A stretch of DNA of 64,000 nt from Mycolicibacterium sp. P1-18 (GCF_008329535.1 NZ_NPKR01000004.1:248001-312000), one strand, 5' to 3'; positions 1-9,583 are shown, counted from the first letter of the stretch. Numbers and translations are program-made. The notes: generated by a model not told the origin, from the sequence alone.

Positions 1-1
1 T

Positions 2-1041
<1,040 letters not shown>

Positions 1042-1143
1042 CCCCTCCAACCCGCCGAGTGTGCGCACGGATCGCGAGTTGACGCGAGAAGGCGATCTGA
1101 CAGCACACGCGATGTTGGCGACCCTTGCGGATGGCCGTCCCCC

Positions 1144-1165
1144 ATTACTAGGATGTCCTAGTAAT
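1144..1165. promoter_or_regulatory. Perfect palindromic operator upstream of mmsA
   Basis: Two 10-bp arms, ATTACTAGGA and TCCTAGTAAT, are separated by TG, giving a perfect 22-bp inverted repeat. It ends 25 bp before the mmsA ATG and lies in the only gap (1042-1190) between rmlC and the valine-catabolism operon. Size and symmetry fit a dimeric TetR- or MerR-type regulator site; no regulator gene is adjacent, so the binder is unknown. Confidence 0.6.
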
Positions 1166-1190
1166 CGAACCCCGTCGAAGGGCAGCCGCC

Positions 1191-2711
1191 ATGACCACTC
1201 AGATTCCGCACTTCGTCGACGGCCGTCGGGTCGAGGGCCAGTCCGGCCGCACCGCCGACGTCCTCAACCCCAGCACCGGCGAGGTCCAGGCGCAGGTCCC
1301 CATGGCCTCGACCGCCGAGGTCGACTCCGCCGTCGAGATCGCCGTGGCGGCTCAGCGCGAATGGGCGGCGTGGAACCCCCAGCGACGCGCCCGCGTGATG
1401 ATGAAGTTCGTCGCGCTGGTCAACGAGCACGCCGACGAACTCGCCGAACTGCTCTCCCTCGAACACGGCAAGACCGTCGCCGACTCGCTCGGCGACATCC
1501 AGCGCGGCGTCGAGGTCATCGAGTTCGCCATCGGCATTCCGCACCTGCTGAAGGGCGAGCACACCGAGGGCGCCGGCAGCGGCATCGACGTCTACTCGCT
1601 GCGCCAACCCCTCGGCGTCGTCGCCGGCATCACCCCGTTCAACTTCCCGGCGATGATCCCGCTGTGGAAGGCCGGTCCGGCACTCGCGTGCGGCAACGCG
1701 TTCATCCTCAAGCCCAGCGAGCGCGATCCCTCGGTGCCCGTCCGGCTGGCCGAGCTGTTCCTCGAGGCCGGTCTGCCCAAGGGCGTCTTCCAGGTGGTGC
1801 ACGGCGACAAGGAGGCGGTCGACGCCATCCTGAACAACCCCGACATCCATGCCGTCGGCTTCGTCGGCAGCTCCGACATCGCGCAGTACATCTACTCGAC
1901 CGCCGCGGCCAACGGAAAGCGTGCGCAATGCTTCGGCGGCGCCAAGAACCACATGATCGTGATGCCCGACGCCGACCTCGACCAGGCCGTCGACGCGCTG
2001 ATCGGCGCGGGCTACGGCAGCGCCGGCGAGCGGTGCATGGCGATCAGCGTCGCGGTGCCCGTCGGCAAGGAGACCGCGGACCGCTTGCGGGCGCGCCTCG
2101 TCGAGCGGGTCAACCAGTTGCGCGTGGGCCACAGCCTGGACCCGAAGGCCGACTACGGCCCCCTGGTCACCGCCGCCGCGCTGGCCCGGGTGAAGGACTA
2201 CATCGGCCAGGGCGTTGAGGCCGGCGCGGAGATCGTGGTCGACGGTCGCGAACGTGCCAGCGACGACCTCACCTTCGGCGACGCCAGCCTGGAGGGCGGG
2301 TACTTCATCGGGCCGACGCTGTTCGACCACGTCACGCCCGAGATGACGATCTACACCGACGAGATCTTCGGGCCGGTGCTCTGCATCGTGCGCGCCGACA
2401 CCTACGAGGAGGCGCTGGCCCTGCCGTCGGAGCACGAGTACGGCAACGGCGTGGCCATCTTCACCCGCGACGGCGACACCGCCCGCGACTTCGTGTCCCG
2501 CGTCCAGGTCGGCATGGTCGGAGTCAACGTGCCGATCCCAGTTCCGGTGGCCTATCACTCCTTTGGCGGGTGGAAGCGCTCCGGGTTCGGCGACCTCAAC
2601 CAGCACGGCCCGTCGTCGATCATCTTCTACACCAAGGTCAAGACGGTCACCCAGCGCTGGCCCTCCGGCATCAAGGATGGCGCCGAGTTCTCCATCCCCA
2701 CCATGAAGTAG
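1191..2711 (+). CDS. mmsA: Methylmalonate-semialdehyde dehydrogenase (CoA-acylating)
   Basis: An aldehyde dehydrogenase of 506 residues, the usual MmsA length. It oxidises (methyl)malonate semialdehyde with NAD+ and CoA to propionyl-CoA or acetyl-CoA, the last step of valine breakdown. Visible motifs are ITPFNFPAMIPLW (nucleotide fold entry), VGFVGSSDIAQYIY, the FGGAKNHMIVMPDADLD segment characteristic of MmsA, and the catalytic cysteine in GSAGERCMAIS. The ATG at 1191 is preceded by a GAAGGGCAG ribosome site and by the palindrome at 1144. It heads an operon with the acyl-CoA dehydrogenase (9 bp downstream) and mmsB, which together cover the distal valine pathway. Confidence 0.96.
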   Translation: MTTQIPHFVDGRRVEGQSGRTADVLNPSTGEVQAQVPMASTAEVDSAVEIAVAAQREWAAWNPQRRARVMMKFVALVNEHADELAELLSLEHGKTVADSLGDIQRGVEVIEFAIGIPHLLKGEHTEGAGSGIDVYSLRQPLGVVAGITPFNFPAMIPLWKAGPALACGNAFILKPSERDPSVPVRLAELFLEAGLPKGVFQVVHGDKEAVDAILNNPDIHAVGFVGSSDIAQYIYSTAAANGKRAQCFGGAKNHMIVMPDADLDQAVDALIGAGYGSAGERCMAISVAVPVGKETADRLRARLVERVNQLRVGHSLDPKADYGPLVTAAALARVKDYIGQGVEAGAEIVVDGRERASDDLTFGDASLEGGYFIGPTLFDHVTPEMTIYTDEIFGPVLCIVRADTYEEALALPSEHEYGNGVAIFTRDGDTARDFVSRVQVGMVGVNVPIPVPVAYHSFGGWKRSGFGDLNQHGPSSIIFYTKVKTVTQRWPSGIKDGAEFSIPTMK

Positions 2712-2720
2712 CGCCGGTCC

Positions 2721-3878
2721 ATGGACTACTTCGGCCTCGACGCCGACGAGCGCGTGATCGCCGAGACGGCGGCGGAGTTCACCGAGAAGCGCATCACGCC
2801 GTACGCCGTGGAGTGGGACGCCACCAAGCACTTCCCGGTCGACGTCCTCCGGGCCGCCGCCGAATTGGGCATGGGGGCGATCTACTGCTCGGAGGACTCG
2901 GGCGGCAGCGGCCTGCGCCGCCTCGACGGCGTGCGGATCTTCGAACAGATGGCCACCGGCTGCCCGACGATCGCGGCGTTCCTGTCCATTCACAACATGT
3001 GCACCTGGATGGTCGACACCTACGGCACGGCCGAACAACGCAAGGCCCTGGTGCCGCGCCTGGCGTCGATGGAGCTCGTCTCCAGTTACTGCCTCACCGA
3101 GCCCGGCGCGGGGTCGGACGCAGGGGCGTTGCGCACCAAGGCAGTTCGGGACGGCGACCACTACGTCATCGACGGGGTCAAGCAGTTCATCTCCGGTGCG
3201 GGCGTGTCCGACGTCTACGTGGTGATGGCACGTACGGGCGGTGACGGACCGCGCGGCATCTCGGCGTTCGTGGTGGACAAGGACACTCCCGGCGTCAGCT
3301 TCGGCGCCGACGAGGTCAAGATGGGCTGGAACGCCCAGCCCACCGCGCAGGTCGTGTTCGACGGTGCCCGGTTGCCCGCCGACACCTTGCTCGGCGGTAC
3401 CGAGGGCTCCGGTTTCGGCATCGCGATGAACGGGCTCAACGGCGGCCGGATCAACATCGCGGCGTGCTCGCTGGGCGGCGCACAGTCCGCCTACGACAAG
3501 GCGGTGTCCTACCTGGCCACTCGCGAGGCGTTCGGCGTCACCCTGCTCGACGAGCCGACGATCCGGTTCACCCTCGCCGACCTGGCCACCAAGCTCGAGA
3601 CGTCGCGAAACCTGCTGTGGCGGGCGGCATCCGCGCTGGACGCCGGCCATCCCGACAAGGTCGAGCTGTGCGCGATGGCCAAGCTGTACGTCACCGACGC
3701 CTGCTTCGAGGTGGCCGACCAGGCGTTGCAGTTGCACGGCGGCTACGGATACCTCCGCGAGTACGGCATCGAGAAGATCGTCCGCGATCTGCGGGTGCAC
3801 CGGATACTCGAGGGAACCAACGAGATCATGCGGGTGGTGATCGGGCGATCTGAATCGGCCCGGGGCCGCGCGTCTTAA
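2721..3878 (+). CDS. fadE9: Acyl-CoA dehydrogenase, probably isobutyryl-CoA dehydrogenase (FadE9-like)
   Basis: A flavoprotein of 385 residues, standard for the family, that introduces an alpha-beta double bond in an acyl-CoA. The FAD-binding YCLTEPGAGSDAGALRT segment, the central GRINIAACSLGGAQSAYDKA helix and the C-terminal LQLHGGYGYLREYGIEKIVRDLR plus LEGTNEIMR are all typical; the glutamate in the LEGTNE motif region is at the end of the active-site helix. Its place between mmsA and mmsB makes isobutyryl-CoA, the valine intermediate, the likely substrate. The specificity is inferred from context; membership in the family is clear. The symbol follows the usual mycobacterial name for the gene in this position. 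Confidence 0.92.
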   Translation: MDYFGLDADERVIAETAAEFTEKRITPYAVEWDATKHFPVDVLRAAAELGMGAIYCSEDSGGSGLRRLDGVRIFEQMATGCPTIAAFLSIHNMCTWMVDTYGTAEQRKALVPRLASMELVSSYCLTEPGAGSDAGALRTKAVRDGDHYVIDGVKQFISGAGVSDVYVVMARTGGDGPRGISAFVVDKDTPGVSFGADEVKMGWNAQPTAQVVFDGARLPADTLLGGTEGSGFGIAMNGLNGGRINIAACSLGGAQSAYDKAVSYLATREAFGVTLLDEPTIRFTLADLATKLETSRNLLWRAASALDAGHPDKVELCAMAKLYVTDACFEVADQALQLHGGYGYLREYGIEKIVRDLRVHRILEGTNEIMRVVIGRSESARGRAS

Positions 3879-3891
3879 ATCAGGAGGTCAG

Positions 3892-4767
3892 ATGGCGACG
3901 ATCGCGTTCTTGGGGCTGGGCAACATGGGCGGCCCGATGGCCGCCAACCTGGCCGCCGCACACCACGAGGTGCGCGGCTTCGACCTCGTCGACGCGTTGA
4001 AGGACGCGGCAGAAGCCAACGGCGTCACGGTGTTCGGCAGCGGCGCCGAGGCGGTCGGCGAGGCCGACGTGGTGATCACCTCGCTGCCCAACGGCGCCAT
4101 CGTCAAGGCCTGCTACGCGGAGGTGCTGCCCGCCGCCAAGCCCGGCACGCTGTTCGTCGACACCTCGACCATCTCCGTCGAGGACGCCCGCGCCGTCAAC
4201 GCCCAGGCAGAGGAACACGGCCACGCCCAGGTCGACGCCCCGGTCTCCGGTGGCGTCAAGGGAGCGACGGCGGGCACGCTGGCGTTCATGGTCGGCGGCA
4301 CCGACGCCGCCGTCGAGCGGGCCAGGCCGGTGCTGGAACCCATGGCCGGCAAGGTCATTCACTGCGGCGGCTCCGGCAACGGCCAGGCCGCCAAGGTGTG
4401 CAACAACATGGTTCTCGCTGTGCAGCAGATCGCGATCGGCGAGGCGTTCGTCCTGGCGGAGAAGCTCGGTCTCTCGGCCCAGTCACTGTTCGACGTGATC
4501 ACCGGGGCGACGGGCAACTGCTGGTCGGTGCACACCAATTGCCCCGTGCCGGGCCCGGTCCCGACGTCGCCGGCCAACCACGACTTCAAGCCGGGCTTCG
4601 CGACGGCGCTGATGAACAAGGACCTCGGCCTCGCGATGGCGGCGGTGACCTCGACCGGTTCGACGGCGCCGCTGGGCACCCACGCCGCGGAGATCTACGC
4701 CGACTTCGCCGCCGAGCACGCCGACGAGGACTTCAGCGCCGTCATCGAATTCCTACGCGGCAGCTGA
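3892..4767 (+). CDS. mmsB: 3-hydroxyisobutyrate dehydrogenase
   Basis: An NAD-dependent beta-hydroxyacid dehydrogenase of 291 residues that oxidises 3-hydroxyisobutyrate to methylmalonate semialdehyde, the substrate of MmsA. The N-terminal Rossmann signature FLGLGNMGGPMAANL, the substrate-binding DAPVSGGVKGATAGTLAFMVGG, and the catalytic lysine in GQAAKVCNNM are present. A strong ribosome site (AGGAGGTC) precedes the ATG by a few bases, 13 bp after the acyl-CoA dehydrogenase stop. Its 3' end overlaps the convergent HAD-like gene by 15 bp. Confidence 0.96.
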   Translation: MATIAFLGLGNMGGPMAANLAAAHHEVRGFDLVDALKDAAEANGVTVFGSGAEAVGEADVVITSLPNGAIVKACYAEVLPAAKPGTLFVDTSTISVEDARAVNAQAEEHGHAQVDAPVSGGVKGATAGTLAFMVGGTDAAVERARPVLEPMAGKVIHCGGSGNGQAAKVCNNMVLAVQQIAIGEAFVLAEKLGLSAQSLFDVITGATGNCWSVHTNCPVPGPVPTSPANHDFKPGFATALMNKDLGLAMAAVTSTGSTAPLGTHAAEIYADFAAEHADEDFSAVIEFLRGS

Positions 4768-5532
4768 CCGGGCGCCCCGCGCCCACGACGCGGTGTGCAG
4801 CCGCCGACAGTCGGTGACGCGCAGACCGTCGTAGTCGGCGCGCGCGCCGAGCGTCTGCGGGTCGACGAGCACCCCGGGCAGGCCGGCGGCCGCCGCGCCG
4901 CGCATGCCGTCGCCCGATCCCGTGAACGCCAGCGCATCGTGGGCCCGGACCCCCAGCTCGGCCAGTGCCAGCCGGAAGCCGGCGCCGAGCGGGGCGGCCG
5001 GCGCCAGGTCGTCGGCGGTGACGATCGTCTGCACCAGACCGTCGCCGATCAACTGGCGCACCAGCGGTTGGACCCACTGCCGCCGACCGGCGCCGACGAC
5101 GCCGACGGCGACCCCCGCGGTGAACGCGTCGGTGACCAGCTCGACCAGACCGGTCCTGGCATCCAGGTCCGCCCCGAGCATCACGTCACCGAGCATTCGG
5201 GCCTTGGCGGCGCAGAGCTGTTCGACCAGGACCTTGAGCAGCACGTCGCACTCGGTGCAGACGCCGCGCGCCCGGAGCTCCGCGGCGACCCGCTGCCGCT
5301 CGTCGGGCAGCGCCAGCAGCTTCCGGTACCGCGCCGCGGACCAGGTCAACCCGAGCCCGTGTGCGGCGAAGGCGGCGTTGAACGCCAGCCGGTGCCCGCC
5401 GCACTCGACGTCGGCCAGGGCGTCGAGGTCGAAGACGACCGCACCCAGCGGGTGTGGATCCACGGGGCCGGGGCGGGACGAGTCCCACCAGAACCGGCCG
5501 GCCCGCCACGCTTTGTCCGGTGTGATCGTCAT
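4753..5532 (-). CDS. HAD-fold protein with degenerate catalytic motifs
   Basis: 259 residues from the ATG at 5532; an in-frame ATG at 5595 would only add 21 residues of unlike composition. The fold matches the beta-phosphoglucomutase-like HAD group: VVFDLDALADVECGGHRLAFNAAF corresponds to motif I and its cap-domain entry. The key residues are largely changed, however. Motif I lacks the usual DGT/V after the Asp pair, motif II reads VGVVGAGRRQW with no Ser/Thr, the motif III lysine is replaced (APLGAGFRLALAELGV), and motif IV reads FTGSGDGMRGAAAAGLPG instead of an ED or DD pair. It may be a non-catalytic or altered HAD protein. It is convergent with mmsB and its role is unknown. Confidence 0.75.
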   Translation of the reverse strand: MTITPDKAWRAGRFWWDSSRPGPVDPHPLGAVVFDLDALADVECGGHRLAFNAAFAAHGLGLTWSAARYRKLLALPDERQRVAAELRARGVCTECDVLLKVLVEQLCAAKARMLGDVMLGADLDARTGLVELVTDAFTAGVAVGVVGAGRRQWVQPLVRQLIGDGLVQTIVTADDLAPAAPLGAGFRLALAELGVRAHDALAFTGSGDGMRGAAAAGLPGVLVDPQTLGARADYDGLRVTDCRRLHTASWARGARSAAA

Positions 5533-5635
5533 GACCCCACAGTGGTCCACGTCACACGACGGCGCCTCCCCCATCCGGGGGATTGAACGGGTCAAGTTGG
5601 GTTGCCACCACGGACCCCGGTCCTATGCTCGGGCC

Positions 5636-6304
5636 ATGCCGACCGCCGCACGTCCCCCGGTGCGGCTGGTCCTGGTCGACGACCACGAGATGGTCATCGA
5701 AGGGCTCAAGGCGATGCTGATCGCATTCGGCGACCGCGTGGAGGTGGTCGGTCAGGCCGTGGGCGCCGAACGCGCGATGACCGTGGTGGCCGAGCTGGAC
5801 CCCGACATCGTCCTGTGCGACGTACGGATGCAGGGGTCCAGCGGACTCGACCTGTGCGCCGCCCTCCGGGAGCGGGAACCGCATCGCCGGGTCGTCATGC
5901 TGTCGGTCTACGACGACGAGCAGTACCTCTTCCAGGCGCTGCGGGTGGGGGCGTCCGGGTACCTGTTGAAGAGCATCGGCAGCGACGAGCTGGTGCGCCA
6001 GCTGGAATTCGCCCACGCCGGCGAGACGGCGATCGATCCGGGCATGGCGGCGCGGGCCGTCGACACGGCCGCCCGGCTGCAGCGCGACGAGTTCTGGCCC
6101 GGTGCCCGGCAGGGGCTGACCCAGCGCGAGAGCGAGATCCTGTCCTACGTCGTCAACGGGCTGTCCAACCGTGGCATCGCGACCAAGCTGGTGATCGGCG
6201 AGGAGACGGTGAAGACCCATCTGCGCGCGATCTACCGCAAGCTCGACGTCGCCGACCGCACCGGCGCGGTCGCCACGGCGCTGCGCGAGGGGATCTACCG
6301 GTGA
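5636..6304 (+). CDS. NarL/FixJ-family two-component response regulator
   Basis: 222 residues: a receiver domain at about 10-128 and a LuxR-type helix-turn-helix at about 158-220. The acidic pair is in LVLVDDHEM, the phosphoacceptor is Asp62 (IVLCDVRMQG), and the conserved lysine is Lys112 (SGYLLKS). The output domain shows LTQRESEILSYVVNGLSNRGIATKL and EETVKTHLRAIYRKL. The ATG at 5636 gives the usual short N-terminus before strand 1. Its TGA overlaps the GTG of the following histidine kinase by two bases within GTGA, so the two form a coupled regulator-kinase pair. Target genes are unknown. Confidence 0.93.
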   Translation: MPTAARPPVRLVLVDDHEMVIEGLKAMLIAFGDRVEVVGQAVGAERAMTVVAELDPDIVLCDVRMQGSSGLDLCAALREREPHRRVVMLSVYDDEQYLFQALRVGASGYLLKSIGSDELVRQLEFAHAGETAIDPGMAARAVDTAARLQRDEFWPGARQGLTQRESEILSYVVNGLSNRGIATKLVIGEETVKTHLRAIYRKLDVADRTGAVATALREGIYR

Positions 6305-7542
6305 GGCCCGGGCGGTCCTCATCGCGGCGCGGTGCGAACGCCGTGCGGGACCTGGTCGACGCCGACCGCGAACTGGCCCTGCTGCGCGAGCTCATCCAGG
6401 CCGCCTCCAGCGGCCCCGGCGTGGAGCCGCTGGCCGCGGCGGCCGCGCGCATGATCACCGCGGCGACGGGCACCGACGTGTGCTTCGTGCACGTGCTCGA
6501 CGACGCCGAACGGTCCCTGACCCTGACGGGTGCGACGCCGCCGTTCGACTCGGAGGTCGGCAAGATCCGGCTGCCCCTGGGGCACGGCGTCTCGGGATGG
6601 GTGGCCAGCCACCGCGAACCCGTGGTGATCGTCGGCGACAAGGAGTCCGACCCGCGGTATCTGCCGTTCGAGTCGCTGCGCGGCTCGGACTTCACGTCGA
6701 TGGTGTCGGTGCCGATGGAGACCGATCCCGGCGGCCTGGTCGGCGTCCTGAACGTGCACACCGTGGCCCGTCGTGACTTCACCGCCCGCGACGTGGAGTT
6801 GTTGTCGGTGATCGGCCGGCTGATCGCCGGTGCGATGCATCAGGCCCGGCTGCACCGCCGGTTGGTCGCGCGCGAGCGCGCGCACGAGAACTTCGTCGAG
6901 CAGGTCATCGAGGCCCAGGAGCTGGAACGTCGCCGACTCGCCGGCGACATCCACGACGGCATCTCGCAGCGGCTGGTCACGCTGTCCTACCGGCTGGACG
7001 CCGCGACCAGGGCGGTGGGCGTGGACGCCGAGGTGGCCGCCGAGCAGTTGGGCAAGGCCCGCGAGTTGGTGGACCTCACGCTGCAGGAGGCACGGGCGGC
7101 GATCGGTGGCCTGCGCCCGCCGGTGCTCGACGACCTGGGCCTCGCCGGGGGTCTGGCCAGTCTGGCGCGGTCCATTCCGCAGGTGGAGATCGGCGTCGAC
7201 CTGGCCGACACCCGGTTGCCCGACCACGTCGAGATCGCGATCTACCGCATCGCCCAGGAGTGTCTGCAGAACGTGGTCAAGCATGCCCAGGCCAGCCACG
7301 CGAGCCTGACGTTCTCGGTGGACGAGGGCGTCGCCCGGTTGGAGATCGTCGACGACGGCCGCGGTTTCGACACCTTCGAGAATCCGCTGGGCGGCGACGA
7401 GATGGGCGGCTACGGGCTGCTGTCGATGGCCGAACGCGCCGAGATCGTCGGCGGTCGGCTCAACATCCGGTCCCGGCCGGGCGCGGGGACGGCGGTGACG
7501 GCGACCATTCCGCTGCCGCGGGAGGCCGCCGAGCTGCCCTAG
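6301..7542 (+). CDS. Soluble GAF-domain sensor histidine kinase (NarX/DevS-like)
   Basis: 413 residues from the GTG at 6301. A GAF sensor domain spans about residues 25-180 (VCFVHVLDDAERSL, LGHGVSGWVASHREPVVI). The HisKA_3 dimerisation helix follows with the phosphoacceptor histidine in LAGDIHDGISQRL, then the ATPase domain with N-box QECLQNVVKHAQ, DDGRGFD and GYGLLSMAERAEIVGG. No transmembrane segment is seen, so it should sense a cytoplasmic signal. It phosphorylates the regulator encoded just upstream with a stop-start overlap. The gene ends 4 bp inside the convergent marR gene. The ligand cannot be predicted from the sequence. Confidence 0.93.
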   Translation: MRPGRSSSRRGANAVRDLVDADRELALLRELIQAASSGPGVEPLAAAAARMITAATGTDVCFVHVLDDAERSLTLTGATPPFDSEVGKIRLPLGHGVSGWVASHREPVVIVGDKESDPRYLPFESLRGSDFTSMVSVPMETDPGGLVGVLNVHTVARRDFTARDVELLSVIGRLIAGAMHQARLHRRLVARERAHENFVEQVIEAQELERRRLAGDIHDGISQRLVTLSYRLDAATRAVGVDAEVAAEQLGKARELVDLTLQEARAAIGGLRPPVLDDLGLAGGLASLARSIPQVEIGVDLADTRLPDHVEIAIYRIAQECLQNVVKHAQASHASLTFSVDEGVARLEIVDDGRGFDTFENPLGGDEMGGYGLLSMAERAEIVGGRLNIRSRPGAGTAVTATIPLPREAAELP

Positions 7543-8012
7543 TCGCGCTCGCAGGCGTCGACGTGTCGCTCGAGCGCGGCGAGCACGTCGTCGGAGGCGG
7601 CCTTGAGGACGGCCAGCCGGTCGGGGCCGACGACCTCGGCGAAGAGTTCGCGCACCCGGGCGGCGTTGGCCGGGGCGGACGCGGCGATGGCGGCCCGGCC
7701 GGTGTCGGTCAGCACGACGTCCGGGTAGCGGGCGTCGGACGCCTCTCGCCGGACCAGGCCGCGCTTCTCCATGCGGCTCAGGTGGTGGGACATGCGGCTC
7801 TTCTCCCACTGGGTGGCCCGGCCGAGCTCGAAGGCGCGCAACCGACCCCCGGGGGCCTCGGAGAGGTTGACCAGGACCTCGAAGTCGGAGTCGGAGAGTC
7901 CGAAGTCCCGTTGCAGGTGCTTGACCAGGTGCCGCTCCAGGTGATGGTGCATGTCCACGAAGCTTCGCCACGCCCAGAGCTGGTCGTCGTCGAGCCCGGT
8001 CGCATCGGTCAT
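7539..8012 (-). CDS. MarR-family transcriptional regulator (divergent from NmrA-like gene)
   Basis: 157 residues from the ATG at 8012; a start at 8030 would add six residues. A winged helix-turn-helix occupies about residues 35-110 (LSDSDFEVLVNLSEAPGG, RATQWEKSRMSHHLSRMEKRG and the wing ASDARYPDVVLTDTG), with terminal dimerisation helices. It is divergent from the NmrA-like reductase gene, and two copies of the same inverted repeat lie between them, so it very likely represses both. MarR proteins usually respond to small phenolic or electrophilic ligands or to oxidation; the inducer here is unknown. Confidence 0.92.
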   Translation of the reverse strand: MTDATGLDDDQLWAWRSFVDMHHHLERHLVKHLQRDFGLSDSDFEVLVNLSEAPGGRLRAFELGRATQWEKSRMSHHLSRMEKRGLVRREASDARYPDVVLTDTGRAAIAASAPANAARVRELFAEVVGPDRLAVLKAASDDVLAALERHVDACERD

Positions 8013-8031
8013 GCGACCACTGTAGCCCACC

Positions 8032-8049
8032 GGGTTGACATATCAACCC
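8032..8049. promoter_or_regulatory. MarR operator, copy 1
   Basis: The site is GGGTTGA, four bases (CATA), then TCAACCC: 7-bp perfect arms. It lies 19 bp upstream of the marR ATG. An almost identical copy lies at 8070, with start-to-start spacing of 38 bp, in the same divergent gap. Confidence 0.75.
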
Positions 8050-8069
8050 AGGCGACTATCGTAGGAATC

Positions 8070-8087
8070 GGGTTGACACATCAACCC
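8070..8087. promoter_or_regulatory. MarR operator, copy 2
   Basis: The arms GGGTTGA and TCAACCC match copy 1, with the spacer CACA in place of CATA. It ends 19 bp before the ATG of the NmrA-like gene, overlapping where its promoter must lie. The mirror placement of the two copies indicates co-repression of both divergent genes. Confidence 0.75.
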
Positions 8088-8106
8088 AAAGGAGACAGGA
8101 GAGGTC

Positions 8107-9075
8107 ATGACGAACGAAAAGCTGATCGCAGTGGTCGGGGCGACGGGGTCACAGGGTGGCGGCCTGGTGCGGGCCATCCTGGACGATCCGAACCGCGAGT
8201 TCCGGGTTCGCGCGCTCACCCGCAGCGCCGATTCCGAGAAGGCCCGCGACCTGGCCGACGCGGGCGCCGAAGTGGTGGAGGCCGACCTCGACGACGGGCC
8301 GAGCATGCGCCGCGCATTCGACGGCGCCGACGGCGCCTTCGTGGTCACCAACTACTGGGCCCAGCGCACCCCCGAGGAGGAGGCCGCCCGCACCCGCGCC
8401 GCAATGGAACTCGCCCAGGCCGACATCGCGGCGCTGGCCGCCAAGCAGGCCGGCGTGAGCCACGTGATCTGGTCGACGCTGGAGGACACCCGGGAATTCT
8501 TCGGGGCCGACGGCGGCGTGCCGGACGTCGACGGCGCCTACAAGGTGCCCCACTTCGACGCCAAGGGCGAGGCCGACGCGGTGTTCCGCGAGTACGACGT
8601 GCCCACGACGTTCCTGCGGACCACCTTCTTCTTCGAGGGCTTCGCCGGCGGCCTCGGCCCGGTGCGCGGCGACGACGGCACGCTGGTGCTGACGCTTCCG
8701 ATGGCCGATCAGCCGATGTCGAGCATCGCGGTGGCCGACATCGGCCGCACGGCACTGGGCATCTTCCGGCGCGGCCCGGAACTCGTCGGGGCGACCATCG
8801 CCATCGCCGGCGACCACCTCACCGGCGAGCAGTACGCGGCGGCCCTGGGTGACGCCCTCGGCGAAGAGGTCAGCTACCGGCCGCTCGGCTGGGACGACTT
8901 CCGCGCGCAGGGCTTCCCCGGCGCCGTCGAGATGGGCAACATGTTCCAGTACTACGCCCAGAATTCCGCCCGCTTCGTCGACGATCGCGACCTGTCCGGG
9001 GTGCGGGCGCTGAACCCCGGCCTGCTGTCGTTTCGAGAGTGGCTGGCGTTGCCGGACAACGGCATTCGGGCGTAG
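8107..9075 (+). CDS. NmrA-like NAD(P)-binding protein / quinone-oxidoreductase-like reductase
   Basis: 322 residues with an N-terminal Rossmann fold: AVVGATGSQGGGLVRAI is the glycine-rich dinucleotide motif, followed by RALTRSADSEKA and VVEADLDDG. The pattern matches the NmrA/HSCARG group of atypical short-chain dehydrogenases, which either bind NADP as redox sensors or reduce substrates. The central HVIWSTLEDTREFF replaces the usual catalytic Tyr-x3-Lys, so enzymatic activity is uncertain. An AAAGGAGACAGGAG ribosome site precedes the ATG. Control is probably by the divergent MarR protein. No further function can be read from the context. Confidence 0.85.
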   Translation: MTNEKLIAVVGATGSQGGGLVRAILDDPNREFRVRALTRSADSEKARDLADAGAEVVEADLDDGPSMRRAFDGADGAFVVTNYWAQRTPEEEAARTRAAMELAQADIAALAAKQAGVSHVIWSTLEDTREFFGADGGVPDVDGAYKVPHFDAKGEADAVFREYDVPTTFLRTTFFFEGFAGGLGPVRGDDGTLVLTLPMADQPMSSIAVADIGRTALGIFRRGPELVGATIAIAGDHLTGEQYAAALGDALGEEVSYRPLGWDDFRAQGFPGAVEMGNMFQYYAQNSARFVDDRDLSGVRALNPGLLSFREWLALPDNGIRA

Positions 9076-9079
9076 CGGG

Positions 9080-9583
9080 CTAGAAGTCCCCGGCCTGGCG
9101 GCGCAGCGTCTCGATGGCCGAGGCAAGGGCGGCCGACTCCTCGCCGGAGATCCCGATGTCGGCGAACACCTCGGCGTTGAGGGTCGCCGTCGCGTCCTCC
9201 ACCGTCGAGCGGCCCAGCGGGGTCAGCCTGACCAGCGTGGTGCGGCCGTCGGTGGGGTGCGGCGTCCGCTCCACCAAGCCGTCGCCCTCCAAGCGGCGGA
9301 TCGCGTGCGTGACGCTGGTGACGTGGACCTGCAGCCGGTCGGAGGCCTTGGTGATGGGCAGTGCCCCGCTGCCGCTGAACGCCAGCAGCCGCAGCAGTTC
9401 GTAGCGCGAGAAGCTCAGGTCGTACGGGCGCAGCGCCGCCTCGACGCGGGCCAGCAGGATCTGGTGGGCCCGCATCACCGACGTCACGGCGACCATGCCG
9501 TCGGCGACCGCACCCCAGCCCGCCCGCTCCCAGTTGGACCGGGCCAGCGCAATGGGGTCACGCTCCGGCGACTGAGAGGACAC
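9080..9583 (-). CDS. MarR-family regulator downstream of rslA
   Basis: 167 residues with a winged helix-turn-helix: LSFSRYELLRLLAFSGSGALPITKAS, then VHVTSVTHAIRRLEGDGLVERTPH and the wing DGRTTLVRLTPLG. The gene begins 30 bp after rslA on the same strand, so it is probably the third gene of a sigL-rslA-marR transcript, the same order as in M. tuberculosis. Its targets are unknown. The end is four bases from the convergent NmrA-like gene. Confidence 0.9.
   Translation of the reverse strand: MSSQSPERDPIALARSNWERAGWGAVADGMVAVTSVMRAHQILLARVEAALRPYDLSFSRYELLRLLAFSGSGALPITKASDRLQVHVTSVTHAIRRLEGDGLVERTPHPTDGRTTLVRLTPLGRSTVEDATATLNAEVFADIGISGEESAALASAIETLRRQAGDF

Noticed and set aside
1158..3800. An 880-codon open frame antisense to mmsA and the acyl-CoA dehydrogenase
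   Set aside because: High GC keeps the antisense frame open. Its product is low-complexity Val/Asp/Gly-rich and has no domain, while both sense genes are clear families.
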